The notes beneath the pieces are model-generated. The model saw nothing but the letters and a program-made list of their open reading frames with translations, ran no database searches and had not been told where the DNA came from. A DNA stretch of 64,000 nt. It comes from Xanthomarina sp. F1114 (lineage in GTDB: Bacteria > Bacteroidota > Bacteroidia > Flavobacteriales > Flavobacteriaceae). Each line of letters begins with the position of its first letter. Within the stretch, counting starts at the first letter, position 1. Below, piece after piece: positions 35,031 through 43,320 of this stretch. Location: assembly GCF_026410255.1 (NCBI RefSeq), contig NZ_JAPMLL010000009.1, positions 62,001 to 126,000 of the forward strand, in the 5' to 3' direction. The translations under genes and the position numbers were made by a program.

Positions 35031-35705
35031 TTACTTTTTGGCTAAGCTTTCAGCAACTTTTTTACTGTATTCTTGTGCGTTTTTAGTAACGTCTTGCGGA
35101 TCTTCTATTTGAGATGTTACAACAGCAATTAACTGTCTTTCTTCAGGTTGTTCTAAATCGTAAACTACTGTTTCTACAATAAAAGTTTTAATTGTAGATG
35201 TTGTATAAGTACTTGGCACATAACTTCCGTAGGTTGAATAAGACATTGGGTTAGCATAATAGCCATAAAAACCACCATAATATGCAGGATAAAAGTTAGG
35301 GTAATAACTAGCGCCGGCATAATAACCACCATCTTCTGTAGTTCGGGTAGATTCTCTCATGTCTTTAACAACAGAAACTACAATTCCATCATAACCTTCA
35401 TTTTCTAAAAAGGCTTTAAAGTTTTCTAATTTTTCTTCTGTAAGTTTTTCATCTGGAAGCATATTTGGAAATTTTCTAAAGCTTTCTGTAGCTTGTAATC
35501 CATTAGCTCGCATTTGGTTTGACATTTCTTGCTCGAAGGCAATTCTAGCTTGTTTATTCTGAGTTCTTGCAATAACTAGTATGTTGTTATCTTTTATAGT
35601 GCTGGCAGTTTCAGAATGCCAAGAATCTACAACTTTAATACTGGAGCAACTTGAGATTACAACTAGTAATGTAAGTGCGAAAATTAATTTAAACGTTTTT
35701 TTCAT
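35031..35705 (-). CDS. lipoprotein, DUF4136-like, with Tyr/Gly-rich segment
   Basis: 224 residues. SPII signal with lipobox ISSC at about residue 20. A beta-alpha region (KVVDSWHSE, NILVIARTQNKQARIAFEQE, GYDGIVVSVVKDM) resembles DUF4136-type lipoproteins. A 35-residue tyrosine- and glycine-rich low-complexity stretch (about 126-160, e.g. YYPNFYPAYYGGFYGYY) interrupts the domain before the conserved C-terminal strands FIVETVVYDLEQ. The Tyr-rich insert may mediate surface or protein contacts; this is inference. Function unknown. Confidence 0.82.
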   Translation of the reverse strand: MKKTFKLIFALTLLVVISSCSSIKVVDSWHSETASTIKDNNILVIARTQNKQARIAFEQEMSNQMRANGLQATESFRKFPNMLPDEKLTEEKLENFKAFLENEGYDGIVVSVVKDMRESTRTTEDGGYYAGASYYPNFYPAYYGGFYGYYANPMSYSTYGSYVPSTYTTSTIKTFIVETVVYDLEQPEERQLIAVVTSQIEDPQDVTKNAQEYSKKVAESLAKK

Positions 35706-35749
35706 AGTAATTTGATAATTATAAATAATTTATTAAAAATAAGTGGTTA

Positions 35750-36493
35750 TTAAAATGTGTAGCCTATAGCAATCCCATATCTAAATGAAAATGCAGAAAA
35801 CTTTGATCTGTTGTTTACTTCTGAAAATCTAAAATCGGAATTTATAAAATCCAGAATACTGTATTCTTCCAGAGCATCGTTAAAATCGTCATAGAATTCT
35901 TCTGGTAGATCTTTTTTATTGATAAACTCAAAATTATAATTTCCCGTTCCCGGACCGGCAATCATAAAATCAATATTCAGATGTTTGGTTATTGGGAGTT
36001 TGTAACCCACCATAAAACCGACAGAAGATATATTTAATTTCATGTCAAATTCTAAATCATATGGCGTATTATCTCGAGCTATATAAATTCCATTTAATTC
36101 AGATTTGTAATTTGAATACTTTAGGTATAACCCCATATAAAAACCATTCAAATAGTTTCCATTGGAAGTGTTTTTTAAATAATATCTTATTTCAGGTGCA
36201 ATTTGAAATCCAGAATAAAAAACCTCATCGGTTTTAATTCTTTCTCTATCTATGCCCGATAGCTTTATCAAGCCTTCTTTTCCTTTATAACCCACGCCTA
36301 GAGTTCCTGTAAAGTTATTCCAAATATATCGTTCGTAAGATAGCTGATACACCCCGTTTAATACTTGTAAGACTTCAAAAGAAATCTCATTTTTAACAAG
36401 ACTATTCTCTGGAGTATGATCTGTTTCCTGACTATAAGCCATTGACGATATAAATACCATCGATAATACTAGTATTGAACGGAGGTCTTTCAT
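35750..36493 (-). CDS. outer-membrane beta-barrel protein, DUF3575-like
   Basis: 247 residues. Signal peptide 1-21 (SMAYSQ). The mature protein alternates strands with turns (FEVLQVLNGVYQLSYERY, TGTLGVGYKG, FQIAPEIRYYL, GFMVGYKLPIT) and ends in the aromatic barrel signal RYGIAIGYTF. The segment NGVYQLSYERYI is frequent in DUF3575-type barrels. It has its own -7 box in the gap after the DCC gene. Function unknown. Confidence 0.8.
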   Translation of the reverse strand: MKDLRSILVLSMVFISSMAYSQETDHTPENSLVKNEISFEVLQVLNGVYQLSYERYIWNNFTGTLGVGYKGKEGLIKLSGIDRERIKTDEVFYSGFQIAPEIRYYLKNTSNGNYLNGFYMGLYLKYSNYKSELNGIYIARDNTPYDLEFDMKLNISSVGFMVGYKLPITKHLNIDFMIAGPGTGNYNFEFINKKDLPEEFYDDFNDALEEYSILDFINSDFRFSEVNNRSKFSAFSFRYGIAIGYTF

Positions 36494-36500
36494 GCGACTT

Positions 36501-36508
36501 CAAATGTA
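36501..36508 (-). promoter_or_regulatory. -7 promoter element of the DUF3575-like gene
   Basis: TACATTTG on the minus strand, an exact TAnnTTTG match, 7 bases from the start codon, so the leader would be almost absent. Confidence 0.4.
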
Positions 36509-36534
36509 TTATAAATTTACAAATAAATTTTGCT

Positions 36535-36951
36535 CTATTTTAAAAATTTATTTTTTAATTTTTGAGTAGGAATCATGCATTCATTTTGTTTACCATACCA
36601 TTTGTAGCGATTTTTCGCAATATAATTATACACCCAATTTCTTATAAATACTGGGACTATTAAGAAGATACTTAAAATATTGATTGGAAAGCCTAATTTG
36701 CCAGCTATTTTTAAGGCTGCTGTCGATTTAAAATATAGTTTTTGATTACTTGTATATAAAATAATAGAATCTGTTTTAGCAGTGTCTATATTGTAATGCC
36801 TTAATATTTCTTTTCCTGTTTCACCTTGTAAAGGAGCAAACATAAAGACGTTTTTTTTATCATGCTTTATTACAAATTGAACACTGGAGTTACAGAGATT
36901 GCAAACGCCATCAAATAGAATTAGTTGTTTATTTTTTTCTAGTTCAATCAT
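36535..36951 (-). CDS. DCC1-like thiol-disulfide oxidoreductase
   Basis: 138 residues from the ATG at 36951, one base after the MutS2 stop. The family signature LILFDGVCNLCNSSVQFVIK with the D-G-V-C-x-x-C motif lies near the N-terminus; a helix-strand thioredoxin-like part and a C-terminal hydrophobic helix with basic flank (YIAKNRYKWYG) follow. DUF393 proteins are predicted thiol oxidoreductases; none has a firm substrate. Coupling to MutS2 suggests co-expression rather than a shared pathway. An upstream ATG at 36975 overlaps mutS2. Confidence 0.88.
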   Translation of the reverse strand: MIELEKNKQLILFDGVCNLCNSSVQFVIKHDKKNVFMFAPLQGETGKEILRHYNIDTAKTDSIILYTSNQKLYFKSTAALKIAGKLGFPINILSIFLIVPVFIRNWVYNYIAKNRYKWYGKQNECMIPTQKLKNKFLK

Positions 36952-36952
36952 G

Positions 36953-39124
36953 TTATTTTTTTGAGGCTTCAACAAGTTCTAGTTGATCTAAACTTATATT
37001 AGTAGTAAAGATACCATAATTTACAATGGCCTTATTTTTTTCAATACTATCAATGCTCCCAACGGCACGACCGTCTTCAATACGTACACGATCGCCAATT
37101 TTTAAAGTTGGTTTTGGAGTAGGAGGTTGTAAAGCAGCTTTTTTCTTAGCCTCTTTTTTCTTTTTCCTAATTACTTCTACCTTTTTCTCGGCTTCTTGCT
37201 TTACTTGTTTTTCTTTGTTTTTAACAGCTTTTTTCTGTTTCTGAGAGACTTTTTTACGTTTAGAATTTTCAACTTGAACGACTTTAAAAAGCTCGTTTAA
37301 AAGATCGCCTTTTCTCTTGTTTTCGAAATATTTTTCTGAAAGATCATTTAGCTTTTGACCTAGGTAGATAAGTCGCTGATTACTGTCGTACAATTCCTGA
37401 TAACTTTCAAGTTTTTTCTGAATTTTACTGTTAATCTCTTCTAGCTTGTCTGCTTCCGTTTGTTTTTTGCGTTCATTAATCTTAAGAGATTGTTCGGTTT
37501 TCTCTAATTTTGAGCGTTCTTTTTGCAGTTTTGCAATAGTTCTGTCAAAACGAACCTTTCCCTTTTCTATCTTCTTTTTAGCTCTGTTAATCAAGCTGTA
37601 AGGGATTCCATTTTTTTGTGCAACTTCAAAAGTGAACGAACTCCCAGCTTGCCCTAAAGCTAACTTATAAATAGGCTCTAAAGTTTTTTCATCAAACATC
37701 ATATTAGCATTTTGCATATATGGCAGTTCGTTGGCTAGAATTTTAAGGTTGGAGTAGTGGGTTGTAATAATTCCATAAGCTTCTCTATGGTAAAACTCTT
37801 CTAGAAATGTTTCGGCTAAAGCTCCACCTAATTCTGGGTCACTTCCTGTACCAAATTCATCAATAAGAAATAGCGTGTTTTTATTACACTTTTTTAAAAA
37901 ATAGTTCATTTGTTTTAAACGGTAACTATAAGTGCTTAAGTGGTTTTCTATAGATTGATTATCTCCAATATCCGTAATAATTCTATCAAATATAAAAACC
38001 TTACTTCGCTCATGTACCGGAAGTAAAAGACCACTTTGCAACATAACTTGCAATAATCCAACTGTTTTTAAGGTAATACTTTTTCCTCCGGCATTGGGTC
38101 CAGAAATTACTATAATTCTATTTTCACTATTTAACTCTATGCTTTGAGCAAATGTTTTCTCTTTCTTTTTAAGATTGCTTAAATATAATAAGGGATGATA
38201 AGCATCTCTTAAAAACAACTCTCTTTCCTCATTAATTTCTGGTAAAACAGCATTTAAGGATTTGGCGTATTTTGCTTTGGCAGAAATGACGTCTATTTCG
38301 GTTAAAAAATCCTGATATTGTTTTAATAAAGGTAAAAACGGACGAATAAAATTGGTCAAAGATTTTAAAATTCTAACAACTTCTTCACCTTCTTCGTATT
38401 CTAAATTATTTAATTCTCTAGTATGTTGTAAGGTTGTTTCGGGCTCAATATAAACTATGCTTCCCGTTTTACTCCCTCCCATAATGGAGCCTTTTACCTT
38501 ACGTCTGTACATTGCTTTTACAGCTAACACACGTTTATTGTCTACTACAGACTCTCTAATATCGTCTAAATATTCTAATTGATGATAATTATTTAAGGCA
38601 GAAGCAAAACTTTGGTTTATTTTACCTTTTAATTTGTTTATCTCTTGTCTTAATTCTGAAAGAAGCGGAGAAGCTGAGTCTTTTACATCTCCAAATCTGT
38701 CTATAATAGTGTCTATTTCTTCAATTAATACTTTAGTCACCTCAATATTTGATGCAAAGACATATAATTCAGGATAATATTCCTGAAACTTTTTTAAGAA
38801 TACTATTATTTCATTTGAAGTAAGTGAAATAGCTACAATTTTCTTTAAACTATGAGCTTCTAAATAGGTGTTTTCTATTTTTAAAAGCTTTAGTTCTTTA
38901 GCAATAGTCTCAAAGCCGTGGTTTGGAATGCGATTATCGTTATAAAATGAAGCTAAAAATTCATTGGTTAGAGTTAAAGAGTTTAAAACAGACTCCTTAG
39001 TTTTGAGAGGTTGTATTTGTAGTGTATGGTCATGACCTAATGCTGTAATGCACAGTTCGCTTACCTGTTGTAAAACAGTGGAAAACTCTAAGTCTTGAAG
39101 GGTTTTTTTATGAATGTGTATCAT
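36953..39124 (-). CDS. mutS2: MutS2-family ATPase without Smr domain
   Basis: 723 residues. The N-terminal lever/clamp region carries KAMYRRKVKGSIMG and the YIEPE motif. Walker A is GPNAGGKS (about residue 341) and Walker B LFLIDEFGTGSDPELGGALA (about residue 418), as in MutS2. A long lysine-rich coiled coil (about 520-660) is followed by a short KOW-like end (GDRVRIEDGRAVGSIDSI). Bacillus MutS2 continues into a C-terminal Smr nuclease domain; here it is missing and the stop is clean. MutS2 suppresses recombination or rescues collided ribosomes. The absence of Smr removes the expected endonuclease. Confidence 0.93.
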   Translation of the reverse strand: MIHIHKKTLQDLEFSTVLQQVSELCITALGHDHTLQIQPLKTKESVLNSLTLTNEFLASFYNDNRIPNHGFETIAKELKLLKIENTYLEAHSLKKIVAISLTSNEIIVFLKKFQEYYPELYVFASNIEVTKVLIEEIDTIIDRFGDVKDSASPLLSELRQEINKLKGKINQSFASALNNYHQLEYLDDIRESVVDNKRVLAVKAMYRRKVKGSIMGGSKTGSIVYIEPETTLQHTRELNNLEYEEGEEVVRILKSLTNFIRPFLPLLKQYQDFLTEIDVISAKAKYAKSLNAVLPEINEERELFLRDAYHPLLYLSNLKKKEKTFAQSIELNSENRIIVISGPNAGGKSITLKTVGLLQVMLQSGLLLPVHERSKVFIFDRIITDIGDNQSIENHLSTYSYRLKQMNYFLKKCNKNTLFLIDEFGTGSDPELGGALAETFLEEFYHREAYGIITTHYSNLKILANELPYMQNANMMFDEKTLEPIYKLALGQAGSSFTFEVAQKNGIPYSLINRAKKKIEKGKVRFDRTIAKLQKERSKLEKTEQSLKINERKKQTEADKLEEINSKIQKKLESYQELYDSNQRLIYLGQKLNDLSEKYFENKRKGDLLNELFKVVQVENSKRKKVSQKQKKAVKNKEKQVKQEAEKKVEVIRKKKKEAKKKAALQPPTPKPTLKIGDRVRIEDGRAVGSIDSIEKNKAIVNYGIFTTNISLDQLELVEASKK

Positions 39125-39215
39125 GGCATTTTACTTCGGGAAATATACTCTTTTATATATGTTTCTAGTAGGATGCTAAATTAATCATTCTGTTTTAAAC
39201 AAATAAGCAACCTAC

Positions 39216-39223
39216 TACTTTTG
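39216..39223 (+). promoter_or_regulatory. -7 promoter element of the alpha/beta hydrolase gene
   Basis: TACTTTTG, an exact TAnnTTTG match, 45 bases before the ATG. A second exact match, TAAATTTG, lies at 39241-39248, so the gene may have two starts. Confidence 0.45.
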
Positions 39224-39268
39224 ATGAATTAAATATTAATTAAATTTGAAAGCATAAAACCAAAATCC

Positions 39269-40231
39269 ATGACTATAAAAAAAATCTGTTATGTCTTATT
39301 TATAACTTTCTTTATATTTAGTTGTAAAAATAAATATGAAAAATTTACTGAAAAACCGGATTATATTGTAAACCCTTCAGCAGAGAGGAAAGCTTATTTT
39401 GAAGCCTACGACGCTACTTTAAAAGTATGGGATGTTCCATTTAAAGAATTATACATTCCTACTACTTTTGGAACAGCTCATGTAGTAGTTAGTGGACCCG
39501 ATTCCGGTGAGCCATTGGTTTTATTTCATGGAATGAATTCTAGTTCTACTATGTGGTATCCTAATATTAAAGCTCTTAATGCAGATTATCAGGTTTTTGC
39601 CATCGATTTTATTTTGGAACCGGGAAAATCATTTAAGACAAAAGAAATAGAAAGTACAGAGCAAATTGCAGCGTGGTACCAAGAAGTTATTTCTAAGCTT
39701 GAATTAAAATCCTATCACCTGGCAGGTGCTTCTAGAGGAGGTTGGTTGGCTGTTAATTTAGCTTTGCAAAACCAGGATAAAATAAAAAGTATGATTTTAT
39801 TAAGTCCTGCTCAAACCTTTATATGGATTCGCCCAAGTGCAGATTTACTAAAAAATATAATTTATGCCTTTTCCTCAAAAGATAAGCAAATTCAGAAAAG
39901 CCTAGAGTCTATGTCTAATGATGTTAGTAATATTAATAAAAAATATATTGAACAATATGCCATTGGTAGAGAGTTAGATAGTACCAATAAGTTTGTTGTA
40001 GATATGATGCCTTTCTCTAAAGTAGACTTCCAATCTTTAAAAATGCCAGTTTTAGTAATGATTGGTGATAATGATGTTATTAATAATACGAAGTCTTTAA
40101 AAATAGCAGAAAAGTATATTGCAAATAACCAGACAGAAGAAATTAGTAATGCGGGTCATTTTTTATCTGTGGACCAGGCAGAAGTGGTAAACAATAAAAT
40201 ACTTGAATTTCTAAATAATATTAAGAAATAA
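39269..40231 (+). CDS. alpha/beta hydrolase lipoprotein
   Basis: 320 residues. SPII signal with lipobox IFSC at about residue 19. The alpha/beta hydrolase fold follows: oxyanion region LVLFHGMNSSSTMWYPNI, nucleophile elbow LAGASRGGWLA (Ser), acid in MIGDNDVIN, and His in ISNAGHFLSV. Substrate unknown; most such lipoproteins are esterases or act on lipids at the membrane face. It is followed by a small membrane protein gene after 44 bases. Confidence 0.9.
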   Translation: MTIKKICYVLFITFFIFSCKNKYEKFTEKPDYIVNPSAERKAYFEAYDATLKVWDVPFKELYIPTTFGTAHVVVSGPDSGEPLVLFHGMNSSSTMWYPNIKALNADYQVFAIDFILEPGKSFKTKEIESTEQIAAWYQEVISKLELKSYHLAGASRGGWLAVNLALQNQDKIKSMILLSPAQTFIWIRPSADLLKNIIYAFSSKDKQIQKSLESMSNDVSNINKKYIEQYAIGRELDSTNKFVVDMMPFSKVDFQSLKMPVLVMIGDNDVINNTKSLKIAEKYIANNQTEEISNAGHFLSVDQAEVVNNKILEFLNNIKK

Positions 40232-40275
40232 GATCCTTCTGCGTTGGTGTATTATTAAATAAGCAAAGATAAGAA

Positions 40276-40773
40276 ATGAAAATATTCCCTTCAGAAAAAA
40301 TAGAGTTGTCTACTAAATTATCTAATCAAGAGGTTAGAAGTATTCTAAGAACTTACATTCGACCTAAAAAAATATTTAAATTTGGATTCAAAGCAGATAA
40401 AGAAAACAAACTTTTTGAAGGTTACTTTGAACAAGATAGATTTAAAATACAAAGAATAATAAGAGGGAGGAACTCATTTATTCCGCAAATAGAAGGACAA
40501 ATTCAGCCACATACGGGAGGAACTAAACTAATCGCTTATTTAAAAATTCAGACCTTTGTGATTGTTTTTATGACTTTTTGGTTAGGTGGCGTTTCGTTAT
40601 CGTTTATAACCATACTGGTTGGAGTAATTATGGAAGATACACCCCTTTTTGTAATAATATTTCCCTTAGTAATGCTTGTTTTTGGACTCGGATTAATTCA
40701 ATATGGATTTAAACGAGAGCGAAAGAACTCAATAAACGATTTAAAACAAATTCTTGAAATTCCAATAGAGTAA
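40276..40773 (+). CDS. small membrane protein of unknown function
   Basis: 165 residues. A soluble N-terminal part of about 95 residues (including FEGYFEQDRFKIQRIIRGRN and a beta-rich QIEGQIQPHTGGTKLIAYLK) precedes two membrane helices (IVFMTFWLGGVSLSFITILV, VIIFPLVMLVFGLGLIQYG) and a short basic tail. The arrangement resembles PH-like membrane proteins, but I do not recognise the family. It converges on the YfcC gene with 17 bases between. Confidence 0.78.
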   Translation: MKIFPSEKIELSTKLSNQEVRSILRTYIRPKKIFKFGFKADKENKLFEGYFEQDRFKIQRIIRGRNSFIPQIEGQIQPHTGGTKLIAYLKIQTFVIVFMTFWLGGVSLSFITILVGVIMEDTPLFVIIFPLVMLVFGLGLIQYGFKRERKNSINDLKQILEIPIE

Positions 40774-40790
40774 TACCTGGACAATTTTAC

Positions 40791-42284
40791 TTACATATAT
40801 ACCTGAATAGTTAAAACAGTCATTGTTAGAATAGTTAAAAGAATTACTAACGGAGTAACAAACTTTAACCATTTGTCGTAGCCTACTTTTACAATAGCCA
40901 AGGAAGCTAATATTAATCCTGTTGGATTTATAAAAGCAAATAATCCCATTCCGTATTGATAGCAATTAACAATAATCTCTCTTCCAAATCCAACAGTATC
41001 TGCAAGGGGAGACATAATAGGCATGGTTAATACTGCCATTCCAGAAGAACTTGGAATAAAAAAGGACAATCCGCCATAAATAAATAGCATGACGTTAGCA
41101 AAAACGCCTTTATTCATACCTTCCGTAATATTACTGGAATGAAATAAAAGCGTATCGCTTATAAACCCATCTTCCATTAATACCGAAACACCCCTGGCAA
41201 TACCAATAATAATAGCAACTCCTAATAAATCTCCAGCACCTTTTACAAAGGTTTCAACAAACTTTGCTTCCTGAATTTTCGCTATAAACCCAATAAGTAT
41301 AGCACCGACAAAGAATACAGTTGTCATTTCTAGAAACCACCATTCTAATTGAGATACCCCAAAAATCATAACTACAAAACACATAGCAAACACGAATAAA
41401 ATAAGACGTAAACGTGTTGATAGGACTACAGTAGCATTTGCAGAGGTTCCAAAAAGAGCTTCAATTTGTTCTTTTTGACTAAATATGATAGATTTAGAAG
41501 GTTCTTTTTTTACTTTATTCGCATAAATTAAGATATAAACAATACAAATAAGAGTTCCTAAGAACAACATTATTATACGCCCTGTTAAGCCTGTGGTCCA
41601 ATTAATTCCTGCCGCATCAGATGCAATAATAACACTAAATGGGTTAACTGTAGAACACATAGTTCCAATAGAGGAGCCAATGTAAATAGCAGCTAAAGGC
41701 ACTATAGCATCGTATTTGGCAGCTAAAAACATAGGGATTAAAATAGGGTAGAAGGCAATGGTTTCTTCTGCTAAACCAAAGGTTGTTCCTCCTAAAGCAA
41801 CCAAAGAGGTAACTAAAATAATAAGAACATATTCATGACCTTTCAACGCCTTAGCTAACCAGGCAATACCTGCATCGAATGCTCCGGTCAAATTCATAAT
41901 TCCAATAAGACCACCTATAATTAAAACAAGAAATATAATATCGGCAGCTTCAATAATTCCTTTTACTGGCGACTTAAAAAAAGCTAATACTCCTTGAGGC
42001 CTTGGTTCAACTTCTTGGTATGTGTCTGGAATGGAAATGGGTTTCCAAATATCACCATTAGTAAATTTCTCTAAAGGAATTTTTATATGTAATTCTTCTA
42101 AGGTTTCCTGGCTGGCTTCTAGAGTTTTAGTGCTTTCTAAATTGCTTCTTGTAAAGGTGTTATTCTCTTTATTATATGATAAGGAGTCGTATTTCCCTGC
42201 TGGAACAATCCATGTTAAAAGCGCCACAGCAGCAGCAATAATTAATAAGATAGTTTGTGCTGTTGGAAATTTAATATTTTTCAA
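40791..42284 (-). CDS. YfcC family ion/carboxylate or amino-acid carrier
   Basis: 497 residues, about twelve membrane helices in two halves. N-terminal IKFPTAQTILLIIAAAVALL and later GTMCSTVNPFSVIIASDAAG (first signature) and FFIPSSSGMAVLTMPIMSPL (second signature) define the YfcC/ArsB-NhaD-like superfamily that includes the C4-dicarboxylate anaerobic carrier and arginine/ornithine antiporter groups. Substrate not determinable. The start is TTG; no downstream start preserves the first helix. A GACATTTG element overlaps the start, so the mRNA may have almost no leader. Confidence 0.88.
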   Translation of the reverse strand: MKNIKFPTAQTILLIIAAAVALLTWIVPAGKYDSLSYNKENNTFTRSNLESTKTLEASQETLEELHIKIPLEKFTNGDIWKPISIPDTYQEVEPRPQGVLAFFKSPVKGIIEAADIIFLVLIIGGLIGIMNLTGAFDAGIAWLAKALKGHEYVLIILVTSLVALGGTTFGLAEETIAFYPILIPMFLAAKYDAIVPLAAIYIGSSIGTMCSTVNPFSVIIASDAAGINWTTGLTGRIIMLFLGTLICIVYILIYANKVKKEPSKSIIFSQKEQIEALFGTSANATVVLSTRLRLILFVFAMCFVVMIFGVSQLEWWFLEMTTVFFVGAILIGFIAKIQEAKFVETFVKGAGDLLGVAIIIGIARGVSVLMEDGFISDTLLFHSSNITEGMNKGVFANVMLFIYGGLSFFIPSSSGMAVLTMPIMSPLADTVGFGREIIVNCYQYGMGLFAFINPTGLILASLAIVKVGYDKWLKFVTPLVILLTILTMTVLTIQVYM

Positions 42285-42356
42285 ATGTCTAATATTTTAA
42301 ATTGAATACAGATAGTATTATTTTAGCGTCAACTTAGAAAAATGCGAAGATATAAA

Positions 42357-43022
42357 ATGACCGCTAATATTGATAAAACTTGGTTGGCTTTTTTAGCAAA
42401 AGAATTTAATGCATCTTACTTTAAAAATTTAGAAAATTTTCTAGATAAGGAATATAGTCATTATACCTGCTATCCACCTAAAACAGACATATTTAATGCT
42501 TTTAATTATTGCAGTTTAGATAAACTGAAGGTAGTTATTATTGGACAAGATCCCTATCATGGTGCTGGGCAAGCAAATGGCTTGTGTTTTTCTGTTCAAA
42601 ATGGAATAGCACATCCTCCTTCATTAAGAAATATATTTAAAGAATTGGAAAAAGATATGGGATTAGCTTATCCTAAAAGTGGCGATTTAACAAAATGGGC
42701 CCAACAAGGTGTGTTTTTATTAAATGCTACCTTAACGGTAAGAGAAGGGGAAGCTGGAAGTCATCAAAATCAAGGATGGGAAAAGTTTACAGATACTGTT
42801 ATCAAACAGATTAGTGATGAAAAAGAGCATGTGGTTTTTTTACTATGGGGTGGATTTGCTAAAAAGAAAGCCAAATTAATCGATAAGAAAAAGCATGTAG
42901 TGTTGGAATCTGGACATCCATCTCCGTTAAGTGCAAATAGAGGATATTGGTTTGGAAATAGACATTTTAGTAAAACTAACTCCCTGTTGGAGCAAGTTGG
43001 GCTGAAGCAGATTCTTTGGTAG
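42357..43022 (+). CDS. ung: uracil-DNA glycosylase
   Basis: About 221 residues from the ATG at 42357; an ATG at 42342 would add five. Family 1 UDG motifs are complete: IGQDPYHGAGQANGLCFSV (catalytic Asp about residue 64), LLNATLTV, and the C-terminal GHPSPLSANRGYWFGNRHF with the catalytic histidine and the DNA-intercalating loop. It removes uracil from DNA after cytosine deamination or dUMP misincorporation. Its 3' end overlaps a small opposite-strand gene by 47 bases. Confidence 0.97.
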   Translation: MTANIDKTWLAFLAKEFNASYFKNLENFLDKEYSHYTCYPPKTDIFNAFNYCSLDKLKVVIIGQDPYHGAGQANGLCFSVQNGIAHPPSLRNIFKELEKDMGLAYPKSGDLTKWAQQGVFLLNATLTVREGEAGSHQNQGWEKFTDTVIKQISDEKEHVVFLLWGGFAKKKAKLIDKKKHVVLESGHPSPLSANRGYWFGNRHFSKTNSLLEQVGLKQILW

Positions 43023-43161
43023 TTTCTGTATGAATAACTCTAGTTGATTTTTTTTCTACTTTCTCAACAGTGCCAATAGTTGTTTTATTACAGCTAAAAA
43101 ATAGAAGTATAAAGTTTATGACAACCAACGAGGAAATTACAATAGCAATAGTAGAAAGCAT
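42976..43161 (-). CDS. small single-pass membrane protein
   Basis: 61 residues from the ATG at 43161 (a TTG lies two codons earlier). One N-terminal membrane helix (STIAIVISSLVVINFILLFF) is followed by SCNKTT and a Lys/Glu/Thr-rich tail (about 30 residues). Its 3' end is antisense to the end of ung. A minus-strand TAAATTTG -7 element at 43194-43201 lies 33 bases upstream, which supports a real gene. The SC motif is not a clean lipobox because there are no following small residues. Function unknown. Confidence 0.55.
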   Translation of the reverse strand: MLSTIAIVISSLVVINFILLFFSCNKTTIGTVEKVEKKSTRVIHTETTKESASAQLAPTGS

Positions 43162-43193
43162 AGACAACTTGTTTTTATTAATCCAAATTAGTC

Positions 43194-43201
43194 CAAATTT
43201 A
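43194..43201 (-). promoter_or_regulatory. -7 promoter element of the small membrane protein gene
   Basis: TAAATTTG on the minus strand, an exact TAnnTTTG match, 33 bases before the ATG at 43161. Confidence 0.4.
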
Positions 43202-43320
43202 AGGGTTTAGTTGTTAAAAATTAAATTTTTATTAACATTTTATTTAGAACTATCATTTTAAGGTGGTGAAAACTAGGTTGTTTCCTAATGTTTTAGGATA
43301 TATTTATGTTAAATATCAAG

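Noticed and set aside
36953-37260. Possible frameshift removing the Smr domain of MutS2
   Set aside because: The other frames downstream encode the DCC protein or nothing Smr-like, and the KOW-like end is well formed, so the domain is absent rather than broken.
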